Positions 51,810 to 60,206 of a stretch of DNA of 64,000 nucleotides are shown here, piece by piece. The DNA is from Rhodobacteraceae bacterium HLUCCO18 (lineage in GTDB: Bacteria > Pseudomonadota > Alphaproteobacteria > Rhodobacterales > Rhodobacteraceae). A program made the position numbers and the translations under genes. Each line of letters starts with the position of its first letter. Position 1 is the first letter of the stretch. The stretch is from the NCBI GenBank assembly GCA_001314805.1, contig LJSY01000001.1:1-64000 (forward strand), in the 5' to 3' direction. The notes under the pieces are model-generated. The model made no database searches. It had not been told where the DNA came from and was given only the letters and a program-made list of their open reading frames with translations.

Positions 51810-53021
51810 TCAGGGCGCTTTTCGCAGGACCAGCACGGCATTCAGCCCGCCGAAGGCGAAGGCGTTGGACAGGACCGCGTCAACCTGCGCCTCGCGCGCC
51901 ATGTTCGGCACCACGTCCAGCGCGCATTCCGGGTCGGGTTCCTCGTAGCCGATCGTGGGTGCTATGACCCCGTCCCGGAGCGCCATGATACAGGCCAGAA
52001 GCTCCACCGCGCCGGTGCCGCCGATCAGGTGGCCGTGCATGGACTTCGTCGAGGAGATCATCAGCGCGTCCGCATGGTGACCGAAGGCATGGGCCACGGC
52101 GGCGCATTCGACCTTGTCGTTGGCCGCCGTTCCGGTGCCATGGGCGTTGATATAGCCGATTTCGGACGGGTCGAGCCGCGCGTCGCGAAGCGCGCCGGTG
52201 ATCGCGCGCGCGGCCCCCTGCTGGCTGGGCATGACGATGTCGGCCGCGTCCGACGTCATGGCGAAGCCCACCACCTCGGCAAGGATCGTGGCGCCACGTG
52301 CCATGGCTTGCTCGCGTTCCTCGAAGACGAAAACCGCCGCGCCCTCGCCCTGCACCATGCCGTTGCGGTTGGCGGAGAACGGGCGGCAGGCGTCCTTGGA
52401 CATGACCCGCAGCCCCTCCCACGCCTTAACGCCGCCGAAGGACAGCATCGCCTCGGACCCGCCGGTGACCATCACATCGGCGCCGCCGCCGCGGATCAGC
52501 TGGAACGCCAGCCCCATGGCATGGTTCGACGAGGCGCAGGCCGTGGCCACCGAAAAGGACGGGCCCTTGAGGTTCCATTCCATCGAGACGTGGCTCGCGG
52601 CGGCGTTGTTCATCAGCTTGGGCACCACGAAAGGGTGAACGCGGTTCTTGCCCTCCTCGTAGACCGAGCGGTAATTCTCGTCCCAGGTGTTCACACCGCC
52701 GCCCGCGGTGCCGAGAACCACCCCCGAGCGCGCGGCGAGATCGCCGGCGAAGGTCAGCCCCGCCTCGTCCAGCGCCTGACGGGCGGCGATCATGGTGAAT
52801 TGCGTGAACCGATCGTAAAGCGAGATCTGCTGGCGGTTGAACAAGGCCTCGGGGTCGTAGCCCTTGACCTGCGCGCCGATCCGCACCGAAAGACGCTCCA
52901 CGTCGCGCAGCTCCAGCGGGCCGATCCCACAGCGCCCCTCGCGCATCGCCTCCAGCGTGGCGGGCACGTCCTGTCCGAGCGCGTTGATCGTGCCCCGGCC
53001 GGTGATGACCACGCGTCTCAT
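51810..53021 (-). CDS. Beta-ketoacyl-ACP synthase (KAS I/II type)
   Basis: RRVVITGRGTINALGQDV, FSVATACASSNHAMGLAFQLI, NAHGTGTAANDKVE, KSMHGHLIGGTGAVE. Confidence 0.92.
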   Translation of the reverse strand: MRRVVITGRGTINALGQDVPATLEAMREGRCGIGPLELRDVERLSVRIGAQVKGYDPEALFNRQQISLYDRFTQFTMIAARQALDEAGLTFAGDLAARSGVVLGTAGGGVNTWDENYRSVYEEGKNRVHPFVVPKLMNNAAASHVSMEWNLKGPSFSVATACASSNHAMGLAFQLIRGGGADVMVTGGSEAMLSFGGVKAWEGLRVMSKDACRPFSANRNGMVQGEGAAVFVFEEREQAMARGATILAEVVGFAMTSDAADIVMPSQQGAARAITGALRDARLDPSEIGYINAHGTGTAANDKVECAAVAHAFGHHADALMISSTKSMHGHLIGGTGAVELLACIMALRDGVIAPTIGYEEPDPECALDVVPNMAREAQVDAVLSNAFAFGGLNAVLVLRKAP

Positions 53022-53031
53022 CGGACGCGCC

Positions 53032-53301
53032 TCACGATGCGGATTGCGCGGAGATCAGCCGTTCGACCTCGCGCACGATGGAGGCGACGGACGAGATGTC
53101 GAAATCGCCTGCATCCGGCTCGTTGGCATTGAACGGCACCTGGATGTCGAAGGCCTCCTCGATGGCGAAAATGGATTCCACCAGACCGAGACTGTCGATG
53201 CCGAGGTCTTCGAGCGTGGAATCGAGCGCGACATCGGACGGCTCGAGCACCGCCTGCTCCGCGATGATCGCGATCACCTTTTCGCTGACGCTCTCGGCCA
53301 T
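53032..53301 (-). CDS. Acyl carrier protein
   Basis: LEDLGIDSLGLVESIFAIEEAFDIQVPF (DSL phosphopantetheine site). Confidence 0.93.
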   Translation of the reverse strand: MAESVSEKVIAIIAEQAVLEPSDVALDSTLEDLGIDSLGLVESIFAIEEAFDIQVPFNANEPDAGDFDISSVASIVREVERLISAQSAS

Positions 53302-53334
53302 CCCATTCCCCGTATTGCGATCCTGTCGCGTCCC

Positions 53335-54435
53335 TTAAGGTTTCCGACCGGCGTTGAAAACGGCTTTCTGCAGCTCTGCGACGGTGCGTGCCAGACGGGG
53401 AAGACGGCGAAGCGCCTTGTACATCTCGACATGGGTGTCGAGCCTGACGGCGGGGCTGCCCATCAGCATGCGACCCGCGGGCACGTTGGAGTAGATCTTG
53501 GTGGCGCCCGCCGCGACCACATCCGAGCCGATCTCGATATTGTCGGAGACGCCGCATTGCCCGCCAAGGACAACCCGGTCGCCCAGCACCGCCGAACCCG
53601 CGAACCCCACCTGACCGCAAAGCAGGCAGTCGCGGCCGATCCGGCAGTTGTGGCCGATATGCACGAGGTTGTCGATCTTGGTTCCGTCGCCGATGACGGT
53701 GTCGGCGACGGTTCCCCGGTCGACGGCCGAATTCGCTCCGATCTCCACGTCGTCGCCGATCGCCAGCCCGCCGAGGGAATGGATGCGCGTCCAGCTTTGC
53801 GGCCCCCGTGAGCTGTGATCGGCGGTGCCCAGGCTCTCGCGGGCGGTCTCCACGTGGGATTTTTCCGGAGTTACGAAGGAAAATCCGTCACCGCCCAGGA
53901 CCGCGCCGGGCTGGATGATGACGCGGTCGCCGATGCGGACGCGCGCGCCGATCCGGACGCCGGCGAGGATCAGGGCATCGTCGCCGATGCGGGTGCCTTC
54001 GGCGATGCTGACATGGGCGGCGATGCGCGCGTTCCGACCGATCTCGACGCCGGGGCCGATATGGACGAAGGGGCCGATGGCGGCGCCGATGCCGATACTG
54101 GCCGCAGGGTCGATGACGGCCGAGGGGTGGTGGCCCGGCGCGATGACGGGCCCCGGGTCCATCGCACGGGTGACGCCGGCCATGGCAAAGCGGGGCCGCG
54201 GCGCGATGATGGCGGCCTCTAGCCCGAGCGCCTGCCAGCCCATGTCGGGGCCGAGCACGGCGGCTTTCGCGCGGCCCTTGGCGAGATCGTCCGCGTAACG
54301 CGGGGACATGGCGAGCGCGAGGTCGTCCGGTCCCGCCGCCGCGGGTTCGGCGACGCCCGTCACGACGAAATCGGCGGCGCCGAGAGCTTCCGCCCCGAGC
54401 GCCGCCGCGATGTCCCTGATCCTGTGGCCCGTCAT
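53335..54435 (-). CDS. lpxD: UDP-3-O-(3-hydroxymyristoyl)glucosamine N-acyltransferase
   Basis: Left-handed beta-helix hexapeptide repeats, [35 protein letters not shown]. Confidence 0.93.
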   Translation of the reverse strand: MTGHRIRDIAAALGAEALGAADFVVTGVAEPAAAGPDDLALAMSPRYADDLAKGRAKAAVLGPDMGWQALGLEAAIIAPRPRFAMAGVTRAMDPGPVIAPGHHPSAVIDPAASIGIGAAIGPFVHIGPGVEIGRNARIAAHVSIAEGTRIGDDALILAGVRIGARVRIGDRVIIQPGAVLGGDGFSFVTPEKSHVETARESLGTADHSSRGPQSWTRIHSLGGLAIGDDVEIGANSAVDRGTVADTVIGDGTKIDNLVHIGHNCRIGRDCLLCGQVGFAGSAVLGDRVVLGGQCGVSDNIEIGSDVVAAGATKIYSNVPAGRMLMGSPAVRLDTHVEMYKALRRLPRLARTVAELQKAVFNAGRKP

Positions 54436-54465
54436 GATATCCCCGCCTGTCTCAGCGGGGCCCGA

Positions 54466-56064
54466 TTAGCTTGACGCGTCGGGCATGACCACCCCCATGG
54501 ACCGGATGGCCTGGCCCAGGCGCTCGTTGCGTCCGTAGACGTCGTCGCGGAAATTCAGGCCGCCATCGTCATCCACCCAGGCGGTCCAGTAGGTCAGGTG
54601 CACGGGGATATGCACGTCGAGATTGACCTGCGTTTCCTGCCCGGTGTTCAGGATGCGCTGGAACATGCCGACGGGGTCATCCGTCTGCCGCTCCAGCAGG
54701 TGGTAGGCGAAATCATGGGGATCGGCCAGCCGGATGCAGCCCGACGAGAAGGTGCGCACCTCACGCTCCATCAGATACTGCTCGGGCGTGTCGTGCAGAT
54801 AGATGGCGTGGCGGTTCGGGAACATGAACTTCACGCTGCCGAGCGCGTTGCGCGGCCCCGGAGGCTGGCGCAGGTCGAAGGGAAAGCTCGACACCGAATA
54901 CTGGCTCATGTCGACGGCACCGGGGTTCACCACGCGGCCGTTGGACAGCAGCTGCATGTAGGTACCGCCGCCGGCGATGATGTTCGGGATGTAGGAGCGC
55001 ATGGCGATCGAGCGCGGCACGTACCAGCTCGGGTTGATGACCATGTGCTCCATCTCGTCGGAGAACTCCGGCGTCTGGCGGTCGCGTGCGCCGATGACCG
55101 ACCGGGTGACGAAGGTGGTCTCGCCATTGTCGATCACGCGGGTGTGGAAATCGGCGAGGTTCACGAAGATCAGGCGGTCATGCACCTGACCGTCATTGAG
55201 CCAGCGCTGCCGCTCCATGTGCAGGACGACGTCGTTCCAGTGATCCTCGACCGAGCGGTTGACCGCGCGGATCGTGTCGCCCCCGGCGATGCCGTCGGCA
55301 TCGATGCCGTTGTCGAGCTGGAACTCGACCACGGCGGCCTGCAGGCGCGCATCGTATTCCGCGGTGATGGACCGTTCGAGATAGCCCATCGCGATCAGTC
55401 GGTTGCGCAGCGCCACGACGGCCGATCCGCTGTCACCGGGCGCGAGGCTGCCGGCCTGCACGAGCGGGCCGTAACCGCCACGGGCGGCGAGCCCCTCCAG
55501 ATGCAGCTTCTTGCGCAGAAGCCGCGCATAGGCCGGGTCTTGCGGCGGCAGCGTCGCCATGAAGGCGTGCGGGTTCGCCTCCATGAACGCGGTCAGAAGC
55601 GCCAGCGGATCCGGATGCGGCTGATCCTGGAAGATGTCGGGAATGATCGCGCCGGGGTCGAGGAAACCGGAATGCACGTCGCTGGCGTATTGCAGGAACA
55701 TGCGTGTGGCCATCACGTCGGCCTGCCCGCGCGCCCATGGGTTCGTGGCCTCCGCGAAGGCCTGGCGCAGGGCGTCGATATCGTAGCGCGCGGTCGGCAG
55801 GCCGTGGATGTCGGCCTGTTCCAGCGCCGCGATCAGGGCCGAACGGCGTTCCACCGCGGCCGAGGAGGTCCATATCGGCTGAAAATCCTGCGCGCGGTAG
55901 AACGTGGCGAGGCTTTCGTCGGTCGACGACGCCTCCGCGATCGCCTGGCGCAGGGCGGAGAATGTCTGCGCCTGCGCGGTGTCGGGCAGGAGCGACGACA
56001 CGGTCACCGGAGCGACGGCAAGGGCCAGTGCCAGAATCGAAGTGCGGGCAAGTCTCAAACTCAT
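54466..56064 (-). CDS. Murein L,D-transpeptidase (YcbB-like; PG-binding plus YkuD)
   Basis: VVEFQLDNGIDADGIAGGDTIRAVN; HAIYLHDTPEQYLMEREVRTFSSGCIRLADP (SSGCIRL active site). Confidence 0.92.
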   Translation of the reverse strand: MSLRLARTSILALALAVAPVTVSSLLPDTAQAQTFSALRQAIAEASSTDESLATFYRAQDFQPIWTSSAAVERRSALIAALEQADIHGLPTARYDIDALRQAFAEATNPWARGQADVMATRMFLQYASDVHSGFLDPGAIIPDIFQDQPHPDPLALLTAFMEANPHAFMATLPPQDPAYARLLRKKLHLEGLAARGGYGPLVQAGSLAPGDSGSAVVALRNRLIAMGYLERSITAEYDARLQAAVVEFQLDNGIDADGIAGGDTIRAVNRSVEDHWNDVVLHMERQRWLNDGQVHDRLIFVNLADFHTRVIDNGETTFVTRSVIGARDRQTPEFSDEMEHMVINPSWYVPRSIAMRSYIPNIIAGGGTYMQLLSNGRVVNPGAVDMSQYSVSSFPFDLRQPPGPRNALGSVKFMFPNRHAIYLHDTPEQYLMEREVRTFSSGCIRLADPHDFAYHLLERQTDDPVGMFQRILNTGQETQVNLDVHIPVHLTYWTAWVDDDGGLNFRDDVYGRNERLGQAIRSMGVVMPDASS

Positions 56065-56464
56065 GATGTCGTTTTCCTCCTCAGAGGTGAATTTTCCGTT
56101 TCCGTCCCGCAGCCGCCCCGCGAGCGCTCACATCTGTTTGACCCATGAAGGGATTCGAATCCATTCACAATTCAGCAAGCCATTGTCGCTAGATAGCGGG
56201 TGTGGCTTGCGGTCGGGTGTGACGCCGTTGCGCAGGTGGCGGGTCCCGGGGGCTGTGTTAGCGCGGGATTCGGCCGGTGTTCAGGCGGCAAGTTGGCGAA
56301 AACCCGCCGATGTCGACCGGTTATCCACAGCGGGTAGAGACTTCACTTCCCGAAACATTTCGTTTGTGTCATCCCTGCACTGCCTGCGGGGATTGGGGGC
56401 GCAACAAGCCGGAGTTTAATCCGGCAGCGCCATAAGAGCTGGCGGAACGATGGGCGAACGACAC

Positions 56465-57025
56465 ATGTCGACTAACTTGATGACGCGGCGCACTCTTTTG
56501 CGTGCCTTTGCGGCAACAACTGTGGCTGCGGCGCCGGTGATGGCGAACGCGACGGGCCTTCTGCGCGGGGCGGGCGATATCCGCCGGTTGCGCATGTATA
56601 ACGGGCGCGCGGGCGAAAGCCTGGACATGATCTACTGGATCGAGGGCGACTACATCCGCCCCGCGCTGGAGGAGATCAATTATTTCTTCCGCGACTGGCG
56701 CGACAACACGGTCCACCACATCGACCAGCGCACGATCGACATCCTCACGGCGTCCCATCGCCTGATGGAAACCGACGAACCCTACACGCTTCTGTCGGGC
56801 TATCGCAGCCCGGCCAGCAACAACCTGCTGCGCAGCCGGTCCTCCGGTGTCGCGCGCAACTCCCGCCACCTGCGCGGAGAGGCGGCGGACGTTCAGCTTC
56901 AGTCGCGCTCCGTCGGCCAGATGTACCAGGCCGCGCGCGCCTGCAACGCCGGCGGGGTCGGCCGCTACTCCCGGTCGAACTTCGTCCATATGGATTGTGG
57001 ACCGGTTCGCTCCTGGGGTGGTTAA
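56465..57025 (+). CDS. DUF882/YcbK-like peptidase family protein, Tat signal
   Basis: MTRRTLLRAFAATTVAAAPVMANA; LLSGYRSPASNNLLRSRSSGVARNSRHLRGEAADVQL; FVHMDCGPVRSW. Confidence 0.88.
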   Translation: MSTNLMTRRTLLRAFAATTVAAAPVMANATGLLRGAGDIRRLRMYNGRAGESLDMIYWIEGDYIRPALEEINYFFRDWRDNTVHHIDQRTIDILTASHRLMETDEPYTLLSGYRSPASNNLLRSRSSGVARNSRHLRGEAADVQLQSRSVGQMYQAARACNAGGVGRYSRSNFVHMDCGPVRSWGG

Positions 57026-57059
57026 CGCGTCACTCGCGGAAACGTTCCATCGCACCTTG

Positions 57060-57086
57060 CGCCCCGGCCACATCCGGGGCGTTTTT
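57060..57086 (+). terminator. Intrinsic terminator after the DUF882 gene
   Basis: CGCCCCGG-ccacat-CCGGGGCG-TTTTT. Confidence 0.8.
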
Positions 57087-57169
57087 CTGTTCGCCGCACC
57101 CTGCCTTCCCCCGTTGGACATCGCGCGACAAGAGCCCATATGTGCGGGGACCGACAGGAGTGCTGCGAG

Positions 57170-57619
57170 ATGAAGACCTATACCAAGGACCCCGATGCCA
57201 TCGCCCGCCTGACGCCGGAACAGTATCGCGTCACCCAGAAGGACGCGACGGAACGTCCGGGCACGGGAGAGTACCTTAACAACAAGGAGCCGGGGATCTA
57301 CGTGGACGTCGTCTCGGGCGAGCCGCTTTTCGCCTCGTCCGACAAGTACGAAAGCGGCTGCGGCTGGCCCAGCTTCGTCAAGCCGATCACGCCAGCCCAC
57401 GTGGTCGAGAAACGCGACCTCAGCCTCGGCATGATCCGCACCGAAGTGCGCTCCGCCCACGGCGACAGCCATCTGGGCCACGTCTTTCCCGACGGGCCGC
57501 GCGACCGGGGCGGCCTGCGCTATTGCATCAACTCGGCCTCGCTCCGCTTCGTCCATCGCGACGACATGGAGGCGGAAGGCTACGGCGACTATCTCGACCA
57601 GGTGGAGGACATCACATGA
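57170..57619 (+). CDS. msrB: Peptide-methionine (R)-S-oxide reductase
   Basis: [44 protein letters not shown]. Confidence 0.96.
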   Translation: MKTYTKDPDAIARLTPEQYRVTQKDATERPGTGEYLNNKEPGIYVDVVSGEPLFASSDKYESGCGWPSFVKPITPAHVVEKRDLSLGMIRTEVRSAHGDSHLGHVFPDGPRDRGGLRYCINSASLRFVHRDDMEAEGYGDYLDQVEDIT

Positions 57620-58131
57620 GCACGACACGTGAACGCGCCGTTCTGGCGGGCGGCTGTTTCTGGGGCATGCAGGAGCTGATCCGCCACAAGCCCGGCGTCA
57701 TCTCGACCCGCGTGGGCTATACCGGCGGCGACGTGCCGAACGCGACATACCGCAACCACGGCACCCATGCCGAGGGGATCGAGATCATCTTCGACCCCGA
57801 GGTGATCAGCTACCGCGAGATCCTCGAGTTCTTCTTCCAGATCCACGATCCGACGACGAAGAACCGGCAGGGCAACGACATCGGAATGAGCTATCGCTCG
57901 GCCATCTACTACGTGGACGAGGCGCAGAGGCAATGCGCGCTCGACACGATCGCGGATGTGGACGCCTCGGGCATCTGGCCCGGAAAGGTCGTCACCGAGG
58001 TCGAGCCCGTGGGCGATTTCTGGGAAGCGGAGCCGGAGCATCAGGATTACCTGCAGCGCCTCCCGCATGGCTATACCTGCCACTTCCCGCGGCCGGGCTG
58101 GGTCCTGCCGAAACGCGCCGCCGCCGAATGA
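57616..58131 (+). CDS. msrA: Peptide-methionine (S)-S-oxide reductase
   Basis: [15 protein letters not shown] (GCFWG), [25 protein letters not shown]. Confidence 0.96.
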   Translation: MSTTRERAVLAGGCFWGMQELIRHKPGVISTRVGYTGGDVPNATYRNHGTHAEGIEIIFDPEVISYREILEFFFQIHDPTTKNRQGNDIGMSYRSAIYYVDEAQRQCALDTIADVDASGIWPGKVVTEVEPVGDFWEAEPEHQDYLQRLPHGYTCHFPRPGWVLPKRAAAE

Positions 58132-58170
58132 ACGGGTGGCCGGGGTTTGCCCCCGGCCCCGTAGCCCGGC

Positions 58171-58854
58171 TCAGCGGCGCGCCTTGAGGGTTGGCCAGCC
58201 GAAGCGCTCGGTGATGCGCGGGTGCGAGGTCAGGATCGAGCGCTTGCGGCCCGTGGTGACCAGCGGCATCGGCCAGAAGTAGCGCGACATGTGCCGCCCG
58301 CCATGAAACACCGACGACCGCCGTGGTTTTGTCGACAAGAGCTTGCCGGGCCAGAACCATGTCGACTTGTGGCCCGGGCTAAGGTTGTCGGGTCGTTCCT
58401 TCCGGCGGCTGATGGTGGGAAAGCCGAAGACGTCCGAAAGCCGCCAGCCCGACCAGCCAGAGCCCACGTAATCGTCGCGCGTCATCATCATCGGGTGATT
58501 TTGCAGGACCGACGATGTGTATTTCCCCAGGTCCGGCTTCTCCTCGATGTAGCGGTTCTGGTTCGCCACCCCCGCATCGATCCATGGCTCGCTGTCGGCA
58601 ACCTCCTGCGCGCGACGCGCGGCCCCGAAGGGTGTGAACGGCGCCCGGACGACCAGAAGCGCGCGGCCCTCCGTCATCGCACTGGCGTATCGTTCCGCGG
58701 CGCGTTCCTCGACGCGGCTTGCGGCGATCCGCCCGGCATCGGCGGAGGTGATCACGTCAAACGTCGCCTCGGGAAACCCGTCGTCGCGCAGAACCTCTGC
58801 AACGCGGTCGACCACGGCCTTGGACTCGTATAGCCTCGTGACAACTGTCGTCAT
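58171..58854 (-). CDS. Uncharacterised LH2-operon-linked protein, short paralogue with degenerate C-terminal repeats
   Basis: MTTVVTRLYESKAVVDRVAEVLRD...; C-terminus FGFPTISRRKERPDNLSPGHKS/TWFWPGKLLSTKPRRSSVFHGGRH/MSRYFWPMPLVTTGRKRSILTSHPR/ITERFGWPTLKARR. Confidence 0.8.
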   Translation of the reverse strand: MTTVVTRLYESKAVVDRVAEVLRDDGFPEATFDVITSADAGRIAASRVEERAAERYASAMTEGRALLVVRAPFTPFGAARRAQEVADSEPWIDAGVANQNRYIEEKPDLGKYTSSVLQNHPMMMTRDDYVGSGWSGWRLSDVFGFPTISRRKERPDNLSPGHKSTWFWPGKLLSTKPRRSSVFHGGRHMSRYFWPMPLVTTGRKRSILTSHPRITERFGWPTLKARR

Positions 58855-59064
58855 GGGTCACCCCTCCCGTTGGTCCACTTCTTTAAGTGGTCGTCTCGTT
58901 GCAATGTGGAGCGATTGGCCCCGGCCGTCCAGTGCGATGACAACCAGTGCGGCCGGTCTGCCGGGCCCCTGCCCCGACCCGCCCGCATGGGCGCCATCGC
59001 CGAAAACCACGCCCGACACGGTGGCCGGACGCGGCGATGGTATCATGGCCCGTTCAGGGCACGC

Positions 59065-60102
59065 TCAACGCGCTGTAAGGGTCGGCAGGCCGAGCATCCG
59101 GGAGAAGGACCAGCGCTTGGCCCCCTCCGAGGATTTCAGGACAAGCGGAAGGATCATGTCCGCCATATGCGCGTGGCGTGGGAACGCATATTTGTCCACG
59201 GGCTTGCGTCGGCTGATCAGAGGGATCGGGAAATTGGCCATCCGTGCGTGGCGCGGGAAGGCGAACGTGTCGACCGGTTTGCGATCACTCAGAAGCGGGA
59301 TCGGGAAGTTTGCCATGTGGGGACTGCCCGGAATGATCGCGTTGGTCCCGGTCTTGCCATTGATGAGCAGCGGGAAGGGCCAGTTGGCCATCCGCGTGTG
59401 CTTGCCGATCCATGTGCCGGTATAGGGCTTGCGGTCGGACAGAAGCGGGATCGGCCAGTTCGCCATCCGCGCGTGACGCGGGAAGGCAAAACGGTCGGCG
59501 GGCTTGCGCCGGCTGATCAGGGGGATCGGGAAGGCCGCCATGCGCGCGTGGCGCGGGAAGGCGAAATTGTCCGCGGGCTTGCGGCGGCTGATCAGCGGGA
59601 TCGGCCAGTTCGCCATATGTGCGTGTGGCGGGATGATGGATTCCCGGATCGGCTTGCGCCGGCTGATCAGCGGGATCGGCCAGTCCGCCATGTGGTAGGT
59701 CGTGCTTCCCGGCACCCGGTCACGGGTCAGGAGCCGCGGGTGATCCAGAAGGATCTTGCCGGAGAGCGGCTCGGGCCCCTCCTTGAGATAGACCTCCTCG
59801 ACGAGATCGGACATGTCGAGCGCGCCCATCGCGTCGGCCACGTCCCGCGTGGTCTGCGCGACGCCCAGCGGGCGGTAGCCTGCCCGCACCAGCACCACGG
59901 CGCCGCCGCGCGCCACGTGCTTTTCGTAGGCCGTCGCCGTCGCGGCCTGCACATGGGCCTCCGTCAGCGTCGCGACGAGATCCTCGGCGGTGTCATGGAG
60001 CTCGACGATCCGGGGCGAGAATTTCTGCATCTCGATCAGTTCGTGGCGCACCAGGCGCGCCTTTTCGGCGCTGTCGTAGCAGCGCGTGATGATCTTGGTC
60101 AT
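59065..60102 (-). CDS. Uncharacterised LH2-operon-linked protein with eight 25-aa tandem repeats
   Basis: 345 aa; N-terminal domain homologous to the 58171-58854 product; residues 137-336 are 25-aa repeats HMADWPIPLISRRKP....FAFPRHA; C-cap LGLPTLTAR. Confidence 0.85.
   Translation of the reverse strand: MTKIITRCYDSAEKARLVRHELIEMQKFSPRIVELHDTAEDLVATLTEAHVQAATATAYEKHVARGGAVVLVRAGYRPLGVAQTTRDVADAMGALDMSDLVEEVYLKEGPEPLSGKILLDHPRLLTRDRVPGSTTYHMADWPIPLISRRKPIRESIIPPHAHMANWPIPLISRRKPADNFAFPRHARMAAFPIPLISRRKPADRFAFPRHARMANWPIPLLSDRKPYTGTWIGKHTRMANWPFPLLINGKTGTNAIIPGSPHMANFPIPLLSDRKPVDTFAFPRHARMANFPIPLISRRKPVDKYAFPRHAHMADMILPLVLKSSEGAKRWSFSRMLGLPTLTAR
59095..59694 (-). repeat. Eight tandem 75-bp coding repeats (25-aa units; last unit degenerate)
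   Basis: Direct reading of codons 137-336; repeated DNA core agaagcgggatcgg(c/g)a... / ctgatcagcgggatcggccag visible on the + strand. Confidence 0.92.
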
Positions 60103-60206
60103 GGTGCCTCTCCCGTTGTGCTGCGTGCCGAGGCCATGCCGCCGGACGACGGGGCGCGACGGGCGCACCCCAAAGGTTCAAAGAGCCGTGAGACGAGTGT
60201 CGTCAT
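60099..60206 (-). pseudogene. Truncated third family member or 35-aa leader ORF (MTTLVSRLFEPLG...) overlapping the pucC stop
   Basis: GACCCATGACGACACTCGTCTCACGGCTCTTTGA closely matches GACCCATGACGACAGTTGTCACGAGGCTATACGA at the start of the 58854 gene. Its TGA overlaps the ATG of the repeat gene (ATGA). Confidence 0.55.

Noticed and set aside
53800-54222. ORF with repeated Asp/Ala/Gly ([15 protein letters not shown]...) as a possible repeat protein
   Set aside because: Antisense of lpxD; the periodicity is the complement of its hexapeptide repeats.
58858-59046. 62-aa - strand ORF between the two LH2-linked genes
   Set aside because: No similarity to the family and no clear ribosome site; probably spacer, although a small protein cannot be excluded.
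59095-59694. Could the 75-bp repeats be a CRISPR array or minisatellite noise?
   Set aside because: Units are contiguous without unique spacers, stay in one reading frame, and conserve amino acids more than DNA, so this is a protein repeat.
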